This document shows, in pieces, positions 24,240-31,519 of a DNA stretch of 31,519 nucleotides; within the stretch, counting starts at the first letter, position 1; every line of letters begins with the position of its first letter. The notes beneath the pieces are model-generated. The model had not been told where the DNA came from, did not search any database, and was given only the letters and a program-made list of their open reading frames with translations. The stretch is from contig CAKPDZ010000009.1 in assembly GCA_934149155.1 (NCBI GenBank), positions 1 to 31,519 on the forward strand, written 5' to 3'. Source of the stretch: an uncultured Clostridia bacterium (lineage in GTDB: Bacteria; Bacillota; Clostridia; TANB77; CAG-508). Both the position numbers and the translations under genes were made by a program.

Positions 24240-25934
24240 CTAATTTATTTTATTATAATTAATCTTAGGTAAATCTGTATCTAATCTATAATTTTTATTA
24301 TAGTATGGGTCACCTTTAGCAATTACCTTAGACCATCTTTTTACAAATAATTCATATTCTTTTGCAAATCTTTTTTGTTTTTCAGAATTTTCTGTATCTT
24401 CTCCTCTTGATTTTGATTCATAATGATATGCTTCAACAAATGGATTATATACTATTAAATACTTAGCAGTTCTAACTTTTAAACAAAAATCAACATCATT
24501 AAATGCTACTGCTAATTTTTCATCAAACCCTAGCATATCTATATATAATTGTTTTCTTACCATAAAACATGCAGCTGTTACAGCACTTAAATCTTGAACT
24601 ATATTTATATAATCATCTCTATAAAAGTCCTTTTCTGAAATTTCTCTGCTTCTATGTCCAGCTAATCCTCTTGTTCCAATTGTTACTCCTGCATGTTGTA
24701 TTGTTCTGTCTGGAAAATACAATTTTGCACCACATATTCCAACATCTGGTCTTTGAGCATACATAAGCATTTGCTCCATCCAGTCTGGAGTTATAAATTC
24801 TATGTCATTATTTAGCATTACTATGTATTCACCTTTTGAACATTCTACTCCATAATTTACAATTGCAGAATAATTAAAATAGTTTATTTCGAATTTGACT
24901 ACTTTTATTCTTTTGTCTTCATTTGATATTTTTTCATAATATTCAAATGTTTCTTTATTTTTACTATTATTTTCTACAATTACTACTTCATAATTTGAAT
25001 ATGTAGATTTTTTTAAAGAATTTAATAATTTTTCTAAATCCTCTATATGGTCCATATTAGGTATTACCAATGAGATTAGTGGATTTCCTTTTATTTTATA
25101 ATTAATCTTATATTGTCCTTTAAATTTTCCATCTTGTATACTATCATATTCTAAATTCATTCTTTTCAAGTGTTTTTCTATTATTTTTTTCTCATCTTCA
25201 ATATCTACATTTATCTGTTCTGTAGTTTTATGATATAATATTTTTTGTATATGTTCTATTTTTCTTGTTTTTTCACTTATTTGTAAAACTATATCATATA
25301 TTATATTTTTATTTAAATTTTCTAGAATTTCATTATGAACTTTTAAAAATGTAGTTTTTATAGCAATAAATCCATCTATATAGTTTTGAGAAATGATTGT
25401 ATCTCTAGCAAAACCTGGTTTAAAATGTGGTTCTATTCTTTTATCATTTATTAATTTATCATTGTCTGAATATATTAATATACTATCTCTATATTCTATT
25501 GATTTTACAAGTTCATATAACGTAAATGGCATTAATTCAATGTCTTGTCCAATAAATATAATATAATCACTCTTAGAATTAGCTACTATATTCTGAACAT
25601 TATCTTTTTCTAAGACTGAAATTTGATAATTACTATATGTTTGCTTTTCTATACTGTTTATAAGTTTTTGATTATCATTACATATTATTTCAAATTTTAA
25701 ATTTTGACATGATTTATATTCTTTTTGTTTTTCTAATTCTACTTCATTTGGTTCATTATTTGCAATCCAAGTTGCATATTCATCTAAAATCACTTTTCCA
25801 AATCTTATTTTATTAATACAAGTTGAATATAACCCTTTAAATCCATTATTTTTTATATATCTTAATGCAGATTTTATATTTGTTATATTAATTGCTTTTA
25901 AAACCTTTTTTATTTTTCTTACTAGAGATTTCAT
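24240..25934 (-). CDS. Two-domain GT2 glycosyltransferase
   Basis: The 564 residues have an N-terminal half (about 80-230) that is a reduced GT2-like domain ending in IYSDNDKLINDKRIEPHFKP, known from tandem GT2 enzymes of capsule and rhamnan loci. The C-terminal half (about 283-530) is the full catalytic domain: PLISLVIPNMDH (285-296), VVIVENNSKN (about 317-326), MLNNDIEF (373-380, metal site) and NDVDFCLKVR (479-488), then YNPFVEAYHYESKSRG. Such proteins are usually rhamnosyl- or galactosyltransferases that extend a cytosolic lipid-linked chain. The donor cannot be read from sequence. SD GAGGAG is 6 nt before the ATG. Confidence 0.9.
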   Translation of the reverse strand: MKSLVRKIKKVLKAINITNIKSALRYIKNNGFKGLYSTCINKIRFGKVILDEYATWIANNEPNEVELEKQKEYKSCQNLKFEIICNDNQKLINSIEKQTYSNYQISVLEKDNVQNIVANSKSDYIIFIGQDIELMPFTLYELVKSIEYRDSILIYSDNDKLINDKRIEPHFKPGFARDTIISQNYIDGFIAIKTTFLKVHNEILENLNKNIIYDIVLQISEKTRKIEHIQKILYHKTTEQINVDIEDEKKIIEKHLKRMNLEYDSIQDGKFKGQYKINYKIKGNPLISLVIPNMDHIEDLEKLLNSLKKSTYSNYEVVIVENNSKNKETFEYYEKISNEDKRIKVVKFEINYFNYSAIVNYGVECSKGEYIVMLNNDIEFITPDWMEQMLMYAQRPDVGICGAKLYFPDRTIQHAGVTIGTRGLAGHRSREISEKDFYRDDYINIVQDLSAVTAACFMVRKQLYIDMLGFDEKLAVAFNDVDFCLKVRTAKYLIVYNPFVEAYHYESKSRGEDTENSEKQKRFAKEYELFVKRWSKVIAKGDPYYNKNYRLDTDLPKINYNKIN

Positions 25935-25954
25935 TCTTTCTCCTCTTCCTTTTT

Positions 25955-28069
25955 TTACTTCTTTATCCCTATTTTTACTAATATGTCTTTTAGCTTTCTT
26001 TTTCCTCTTCTTAAGAATCTATATGTTTTACCATGATTATCTACATATACAGGTTGTACTGTAGCTAACTCTTTTGAAACCCTCATCGCTTCATCACTTG
26101 CTAAAAATGCATCTTTTTTATATAACTTTTCTATTTCTGGCAAATTATTATAATCTGTTTCCAACATGTCTTTTACAGCTTTTAAGAAATATTCATATCC
26201 TTCTTCTAATGGATAGTCTTTCATAAATTCTTTTCCAAAATCAGACATATTTTTAGCAATTTCTGGGTTATCTATTATATATGCCATTGCACTTGCTATA
26301 GCTTCTGGTGTTGGTTGTGCTAGTAGTACTCCATCATCTGGTAAATCATAAATATTATTTTCCTTATATAATTCTACTACTGGTAATCCTGCAGCCATCA
26401 TTTCAAATGGTATTCTTGAAGGGTTTGAAGCACTCATACATAATCCAACTTTACATTTGTTATATAATTCATTACATTTTTTTATTGGAATTATATTTAA
26501 GTTTTCACATTCAAATTCAAATGATGCTGGTATATTAGAACCATATAAATATATTTTTATGTCTGGCTTCATAGCTTTTAATATTTTTAAAGCTTTTAGT
26601 CCTATATAATCACATCTTCTTGGTTTTTCTGGTTGATATACATAGCATACTGCATTCTCTTTTTTTACATTTTCTAATGGTTTATATGTATTTAAGTCAG
26701 CACCAAATGGAAAATATTCTGCTGGTTGATTAAATTCTGCCTTCATTTTATGTGATAACCATTTTCCAATTGTTACAGGTAAAAATCCATATCTATATGA
26801 ATTTTCAGTAATTAAATATTGATCTCCCATTGGGAAGAACCAAGGTTCATAATCTTGTATAAAATATGCTTTCTTTTTAGCTGGTAATTTTTTTACAAAG
26901 TCAATTGTTTGCCATCCTGTTGCAAATAATAAGTCATAATCTTTTTTCATATCAAATCCAACATACACTCCTGCAGTGCATGGCTCATACCAATCATTTA
27001 TTTTTTGTCTTACTATTTCAGATGTAGAGACTCCATCTTCTTCAAAAAACAAATCACATTCATATCCAGCTCTTATTAGTGCATTTACATTTTGAATTAT
27101 AGTTCTATGTCCACCAGAACCTTTTCCAGGATGTGGGATTACCCATGCTATTTTCTTTTTTCCATTATCTTTTGGTGGTAAAGAAGCTATCATTAAATCT
27201 CTTCTCATTTGTTGTTTCTTTTTGATTTCTTCTGGTAGTTCATATAAACTTGATATTTCATCTTGTATTTTACATATTTCATTATATTCTATTTCAGCTC
27301 TTACATCTGTTGATACTGAACTTCCATGCTTTCTATAATAGTTTAATGCCTTGGTATTCCAACTAATTTTTCCATTTTTTAATATATTATAATATATATA
27401 CCAATCTCCTGCTACTCTAAATTCTCCTGCTTTTTCAAATATTTCTGAATAGTCTTGTTTTTTCCATATTACACTTGATACATTTAAAATAGTATTTGTA
27501 ACACTTAAATGATTTATTATTTCTTCTTTTCCTGTCCAAATATATGATTTATTCCATTCTCCTGTTCTACACATATCATACCAATCATCACATCTTGGAC
27601 GAATAAGATTGTTTTCTCCATCAATTTTTGCAGATTCACAATAAGATAATACCATTTCTGGATCATCAAATGGCTTTATTAATTCCTCTACAAAATCATT
27701 TTCTGCTGAGTCGTCAGCTTCTGCAATCCATACATAATCTCCTGTTGCAATATCAAATCCTTTTTTCCATTGTTTAAATACACATCCTCCACTATTTTTT
27801 TCATTAACAATAAAATGTATTTTTATTTCTGGATATTCTTTTTTTATTTTTTCTATTTTTTCATTTATAACTTGTACGCTATTATCTGGTGAACAATCAT
27901 CCAAAATTATCAATTCATATATTGGGTAAGTTTGCATCAATATTGAATCTATTCTTTCTATAATATAATTAGCATAATTATAATTTGGTACTATAACACT
28001 TACTTTTTTAGGATTTTCTATATTTAATTTTTTCTTTTGATTCTTGTATATATCAATTTTCTTACTCAT
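25955..28069 (-). CDS. GT2-WsaF-like (GT4) bifunctional glycosyltransferase
   Basis: The 704 residues hold two enzymes. Residues about 20-260 form a GT2 domain (VIVPNYNYANYI, LDDCSPDNS, WIAEADDSAE). Residues about 308-650 match the WsaF-type rhamnosyltransferase: KIAWVIPHPGKGSGGHRTI (GT-B N-lobe), YFIQDYEPWFFP, FPFGADLNTY, VYQPEKPRRCD and the acidic C-lobe PSRIPFEMMAAGLPVVE. The C-terminal ~45 residues are basic (RFLRRGKRKLK), possibly membrane-associated. In Geobacillus S-layer glycan synthesis WsaF adds rhamnose, so rhamnose in this glycan is a fair hypothesis, though rhamnose-nucleotide synthesis genes are not in view. SD AAAGGACG precedes the ATG. Confidence 0.9.
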   Translation of the reverse strand: MSKKIDIYKNQKKKLNIENPKKVSVIVPNYNYANYIIERIDSILMQTYPIYELIILDDCSPDNSVQVINEKIEKIKKEYPEIKIHFIVNEKNSGGCVFKQWKKGFDIATGDYVWIAEADDSAENDFVEELIKPFDDPEMVLSYCESAKIDGENNLIRPRCDDWYDMCRTGEWNKSYIWTGKEEIINHLSVTNTILNVSSVIWKKQDYSEIFEKAGEFRVAGDWYIYYNILKNGKISWNTKALNYYRKHGSSVSTDVRAEIEYNEICKIQDEISSLYELPEEIKKKQQMRRDLMIASLPPKDNGKKKIAWVIPHPGKGSGGHRTIIQNVNALIRAGYECDLFFEEDGVSTSEIVRQKINDWYEPCTAGVYVGFDMKKDYDLLFATGWQTIDFVKKLPAKKKAYFIQDYEPWFFPMGDQYLITENSYRYGFLPVTIGKWLSHKMKAEFNQPAEYFPFGADLNTYKPLENVKKENAVCYVYQPEKPRRCDYIGLKALKILKAMKPDIKIYLYGSNIPASFEFECENLNIIPIKKCNELYNKCKVGLCMSASNPSRIPFEMMAAGLPVVELYKENNIYDLPDDGVLLAQPTPEAIASAMAYIIDNPEIAKNMSDFGKEFMKDYPLEEGYEYFLKAVKDMLETDYNNLPEIEKLYKKDAFLASDEAMRVSKELATVQPVYVDNHGKTYRFLRRGKRKLKDILVKIGIKK

Positions 28070-28084
28070 ATATATACGTCCTTT

Positions 28085-29710
28085 CTATTTTACAATTTTT
28101 TTAATTTTTCTTTTTACTTTATTCAAAAATGTATTATTGATTGCTGTTTGTAATCTTTCTCTTTCTTTATTTGATTTGTTTAGTTCTTCTTGCAATAATT
28201 TATTATTTTCTTTTAAATTATTATTTTCAAGTTGTTGTGCATTAAATCTTTCATTTAAGTTATTTATTTCTGTTTGTTGTGCTTCGCTTCTTATTTGTAA
28301 GTTTTTTAGTTCTTGTTTTGTTCCATCAATATTGAAATCATGATTTTGAGAATAAAATTTCCATACTTCATCATCCCTAATTTCTTCTTGAATTTTGTTA
28401 TCTAATTGTTCAAATAATGTTATATATTTGCTTAAATTATATTTATCAAATAGTTCTTCAATTGATACAAATCTTCTTAATGAAATTGTATATAATATAG
28501 CTCTATACAATATATATTCTACAGGTAAATTAGGCTCATTCCATTCTTGATCAAAGAAATAAAATTGATTATCAATTAAAAAACAATTTTTAAATGTCAT
28601 ATCCCACATTCCGTTTTTTACAAAATTCAAATCTTGTATAATGCTTTTATCCTTAACTTCAACCCTATATTTTCCAAATGCTGTGTTTTCATAATTGTTT
28701 TCTTTATATGTTTTTACAGATATTTGTTTTATATAATTTTTTATAATATTGTCAAATTCTTCTACTTGTCCTTTTTCTAATTTTTCCGTTAATACATTAT
28801 TTAATAGATATTTTTGTTCTATATATTTGCTTTTTATTTTATCCTCATCTATATAATCTACAGTTTTTATATTATTTTCTTGTAATATTTTGATGTTATT
28901 TTTTATATTTTCATAATGCTCTTCTGCTTTTTCATTTACAATTTGTTTTTCTACATAAGTATTTGATATTTTGGTTATTAATCTGTATTTTTCTTTTCTT
29001 AGATTGTTATATGATATATAATTATATGTAGTATCATATTCTTTTTCTTTCTTTATTACTTCTACTAAAAATGAATTTGCAAAAAAGGTAAACATATCTT
29101 TATCTGTTTTTAATATCTCTCTAAATACATCAATTTCATTAAATAATATATCTGATTTTCCAGTATAATATGGATTATATTTATCAATACTGTTATATTC
29201 TGGTAATGCATCATCTGAAAATATGACATTAGGTCTTCTATAATCAGGTAGTGGATAATAAAATCTTGTTTTATATCCTATTTCATTTAATTGTGTTTCT
29301 ATATATCTTTTGGTATATGTCTCGATTTTTTCATATTCATTATTATATCCCAATAAACTTGTAAATTTCTTTTCTAATATATTCTCAGGATTTCCTGCCC
29401 AAAACCTTAATCCAAACTTGTTATCTACTGCTAACAAAATTCTTCCATCCATCTCTAAAAAAGCTTCTAATCTTCTAACTAGATTTTTCAAATTTATTTT
29501 TTCATTTTCATTTATTCCTATTAATATTATTATATCAAACTTTGCATCTATATTTTCTAACTCTTCTATTTTGCTAATTTTTTGAATACTAGAACATTTA
29601 TCAATTAAAAATTTTGTTAATTCTTCACTTTTATTTCCCACTTCTAATACTTTTTGTGTTTTATTAAATGGATACCAGTTTAATATATTAGGGCTTTGAA
29701 ATATTTCCAA
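28085..29710 (-). CDS. Methyltransferase-like protein with kinase-like middle and coiled-coil tail
   Basis: The 541 residues begin at a TTG eight bases after a strong AAGGAGGG. Residues about 15-160 resemble a class I SAM methyltransferase with a weak glycine motif (VLEVGNKSEEL) and the DGRILLAVDNKFGLRFWAG segment common in polysaccharide-locus members. The middle (about 235-440) contains DMTFKNCFLIDNQFYFFDQEW, which is reminiscent of the metal-binding region of aminoglycoside-phosphotransferase/kinase folds. Residues about 450-520 are a heptad-rich coiled coil, and the end is very basic (KVKRKIKKIVK). In Wzt/Wzm systems a methyltransferase/kinase with a coiled coil (WbdD) caps the chain and sets its length. 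The same role here is attractive because the Wzt-like ATPase gene is directly upstream, but it is inference. Confidence 0.65.
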   Translation of the reverse strand: MEIFQSPNILNWYPFNKTQKVLEVGNKSEELTKFLIDKCSSIQKISKIEELENIDAKFDIIILIGINENEKINLKNLVRRLEAFLEMDGRILLAVDNKFGLRFWAGNPENILEKKFTSLLGYNNEYEKIETYTKRYIETQLNEIGYKTRFYYPLPDYRRPNVIFSDDALPEYNSIDKYNPYYTGKSDILFNEIDVFREILKTDKDMFTFFANSFLVEVIKKEKEYDTTYNYISYNNLRKEKYRLITKISNTYVEKQIVNEKAEEHYENIKNNIKILQENNIKTVDYIDEDKIKSKYIEQKYLLNNVLTEKLEKGQVEEFDNIIKNYIKQISVKTYKENNYENTAFGKYRVEVKDKSIIQDLNFVKNGMWDMTFKNCFLIDNQFYFFDQEWNEPNLPVEYILYRAILYTISLRRFVSIEELFDKYNLSKYITLFEQLDNKIQEEIRDDEVWKFYSQNHDFNIDGTKQELKNLQIRSEAQQTEINNLNERFNAQQLENNNLKENNKLLQEELNKSNKERERLQTAINNTFLNKVKRKIKKIVK

Positions 29711-29737
29711 CTTTTTTCCCTCCTTGAATTGAAATTT

Positions 29738-31081
29738 TTATCTTTCTACTTTTTCTACTTTTATCTTAGAGTCTAGCCTCATTAATCCTACTGTATCTTT
29801 TGTTGATAATACTTCAATTAATAATGCATCATATTTTCTATTTAATACTTCCAATTCTCCTTTATGATTGAAATGTGTACAACTAAATGATAATGTATAT
29901 TTACCTGGTGCTACATTTATAACTTGTTTGAATTCTGCTGTTACTATATCACCTTTTTTATATTCTCCTGTAGCTACCTTTTCTATCAATGTATTAGTTC
30001 CTGCCATTTCCAATCCTTTAAAGTCCTTAACTGTCATTGTAAATATAGGTTCTTTAACATCTTGTTTAAATAGAATCTTTGATTTTAAAACTACCGTTTT
30101 ATCATTTTCTAATACTGAAATATAATTTCCATTCTCATCAAACATACCATAGTCTATTACCTGTGCTGCACCATTTCCATAATCTATTAAATTAGGATTT
30201 TCATTAAAATGTGTTTTCCATTCTTCTCCAATTACTTCTTCATTGCTTTTATAATTTGGATTTTCTTCAAGTATTTGACTGTCTGTTTGAAGTCCTGTTT
30301 TGCTTTGTTTTTCATCTAATCCAACTATAATTTTCTTATATTTTTCTACTCCTTCTTTTACATCCCCATCGAATATCTTTCTTCCAGAGTCTATTATTAT
30401 TGTTCTTGTACAGTTTCTTAAAATATCAGTAATGCTATGTGTTACAAACAATATTGTTTTTCCACTTTCTTTAAATTGTTGAAATTTCTTAAAACATTTT
30501 AATTGAAAAGACATATCTCCTACAGATAACACTTCATCAACTATTAGTATGTCTGGGTCAACATTTATTGCACAAGCAAATGCAAGTCTAGCAAACATTC
30601 CTGATGAATATGTTTTTACTGGTTGATATAAATGATCACCAATATCCGCAAATTCTATAATCTCTTGTTCACGACTTTTTATTTCCTCATTAGTTAACCC
30701 CATAACTTGCCCATGTTGATAAATATTTTCATATCCTGTTAATTCTTGATTAAATGCTGTTCCTAATTCTAGTAATGAGCTTATTTTTCCTTTTGTTTCA
30801 ATGGTACCAGAAGTTGGAGTAACTACACCTGTAATCATTTTTAATAATGTTGATTTTCCAGCTCCATTTTTTCCTAATACACCTAGTACTTCTCCTTTTT
30901 TTACTTCTAAATTAAAGTTATGCATGGCTTCAAAAACCCCATGTCTTTCTACTGCTGGAAATAATGTTTCTATTATTCTATCTTTCTTTCTAGCAAACAT
31001 TTTATACCCTTTTGAAAGTCCTTCAATTTTTAATACCACTTCTGATGACTTCTCATTCTTCTCATTCTTTTCATTATTCAT
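29738..31081 (-). CDS. Polysaccharide/teichoic acid ABC exporter ATPase (Wzt/TagH-like)
   Basis: The 447 residues have the ATPase domain at about 15-245: Walker A GKNGAGKST (70-78), signature YSSGM (158-162), Walker B ILIVDE (178-183) and the switch His in FVTHS (215). The segment before Walker A, with FPAVERHGVFEAMHNFNLEVKKG, is typical of the polysaccharide-export subfamily. The C-terminal ~180 residues (from about 265) form a Wzt-type beta-sandwich domain that in known systems binds the modified end of the glycan. Together with a permease (not in the window, expected to the right) it would move a lipid-linked polymer across the membrane. SD AAAAGGAG lies some 13 bases before the ATG. Confidence 0.9.
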   Translation of the reverse strand: MNNEKNEKNEKSSEVVLKIEGLSKGYKMFARKKDRIIETLFPAVERHGVFEAMHNFNLEVKKGEVLGVLGKNGAGKSTLLKMITGVVTPTSGTIETKGKISSLLELGTAFNQELTGYENIYQHGQVMGLTNEEIKSREQEIIEFADIGDHLYQPVKTYSSGMFARLAFACAINVDPDILIVDEVLSVGDMSFQLKCFKKFQQFKESGKTILFVTHSITDILRNCTRTIIIDSGRKIFDGDVKEGVEKYKKIIVGLDEKQSKTGLQTDSQILEENPNYKSNEEVIGEEWKTHFNENPNLIDYGNGAAQVIDYGMFDENGNYISVLENDKTVVLKSKILFKQDVKEPIFTMTVKDFKGLEMAGTNTLIEKVATGEYKKGDIVTAEFKQVINVAPGKYTLSFSCTHFNHKGELEVLNRKYDALLIEVLSTKDTVGLMRLDSKIKVEKVER

Positions 31082-31090
31082 ATTTCTGTT

Positions 31091-31519
31091 TTATCTCCTT
31101 TTTAGTAATTTTAGTATCTCATATCTTATTTTAAATATACCTCTACCGATAAATGGCATATTCATAATAATAAAGTTTTCAATGTAGTATATTGGTGTTT
31201 CTGTTTTGTACAATTTATGAAATATCCCCCAACCTTTAAAGTTAATATTTTTTTTATTTTTTATGTCATTAAAATAATTAAATGCCTTTTTATTTTGTTC
31301 TTGTAACTCTTTAGAAAACTTGTCCTTATTATTTACATATGTTCCAAAGACCCCTAATTTTACATTTATAAATAATTCTCTTACTTGCTCTAATTTTTCA
31401 AATCCATGAGATATTTTGTTTGTTCCAACTTGATTATTGCCATGTTGTCTATACTTAATATATTTTTCTGGCATATATGCCAATTTTCCATTTAAAGCTA
31501 CTATAAGACCAATCCAATG
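31091..31519 (-). CDS. Glycosyltransferase GT2, C-terminal part (cut by window edge)
   Basis: The reading frame stays open to base 31519, so the gene begins outside the window. The visible 142 residues start HWIGLIVALNGKLAYMPE and go on with KYIKYRQHGNNQVGT, the C-terminal signature of many GT2 enzymes in rhamnan and teichoic loci (H/DxW...G...YRQHGxN). The remainder is a basic helical tail (FKIRYEILKLLKRR). A TTG at 31483 could be taken for a start but lies inside the conserved domain. It is 9 bp ahead of the ATPase gene, in the same operon. Confidence 0.85.
   Translation of the reverse strand, partial: HWIGLIVALNGKLAYMPEKYIKYRQHGNNQVGTNKISHGFEKLEQVRELFINVKLGVFGTYVNNKDKFSKELQEQNKKAFNYFNDIKNKKNINFKGWGIFHKLYKTETPIYYIENFIIMNMPFIGRGIFKIRYEILKLLKRR

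Noticed and set aside
1..31519. tRNA, rRNA or known riboswitch genes
   Set aside because: No cloverleaf with a GTTCRA-type T-loop, rRNA-like segment or recognised aptamer was seen by eye in the intergenic gaps. A covariance-model search would be the decisive test.

Overview
The window is about 31.5 kb of very AT-rich DNA with Gram-positive style signals: strong AGGAGG-type ribosome binding sites, TTGxxx-17-TATAAT promoters, a phosphoglycerol-transferase (LtaS/OpgB-like) enzyme, a TagH/Wzt-type ABC ATPase and a GH25 lysozyme. It looks like a low-GC Bacillota, most likely a Clostridia member and perhaps host-associated. This placement rests on gene content and composition, not on a marker gene. 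Every substantial gene lies on the minus strand. The one clear plus-strand gene is a 37-residue cysteine-rich protein.

Region 1 (1-3530), accessory surface-variation module. A 512-residue exported protein ends in a formylglycine-generating-enzyme/C-type-lectin-like domain. Its last ~45 codons are abruptly GC-rich (62 of 120 bases at 481-600) and dominated by NNY codons, the hallmark of a diversity-generating retroelement (DGR) variable region. No reverse transcriptase or template repeat is in view. Upstream of its start codon lies a 135-bp segment bounded by perfect 21-bp inverted repeats. The segment carries a textbook promoter that points away from the gene and into a terminator. This is what an invertible promoter in the OFF position would look like, so the protein may be both phase-switched and hypermutated. 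An Rpn/PD-(D/E)XK nuclease gene follows. A ~40-bp direct repeat sits at each end of the 3.3-kb block.

Region 2 (3665-10250), envelope genes. It holds the small Cys-rich protein, a von Willebrand A surface protein with a sortase-like tail, and a compact leftward operon: galE, LtaS/OpgB-like transferase, DPM1/GtrB-like glycosyltransferase, small DMT-type membrane protein, mreB-like actin. A reasonable inference is that the operon makes a galactose (or glucose) donor, loads it on a lipid carrier, flips it and modifies an envelope polymer.

Region 3 (10253-14570). A ~143-bp fold-back element precedes a 1346-residue secreted GH25 lysozyme with seven ricin-type beta-trefoil units. Two of the double units are an exact-period 915-bp tandem duplication.

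Region 4 (14574-31519 and beyond). This is the 3' end of a long cell-surface polysaccharide/glycopolymer operon running leftward from outside the window to a terminator at 14574-14604. In order of transcription it encodes: glycosyltransferase fragment (cut by the window), Wzt/TagH-like ATPase, methyltransferase-like/coiled-coil protein, GT2-WsaF fusion, two-domain GT2, DUF2142, DUF6020-like and another polytopic protein, two DPM1-like GT2s, DUF2304, a GT2 broken by a single-base frameshift, and a final polytopic GT-C-like protein. Together they would build, decorate and export a surface glycan. The ABC permease and the promoter should lie to the right.
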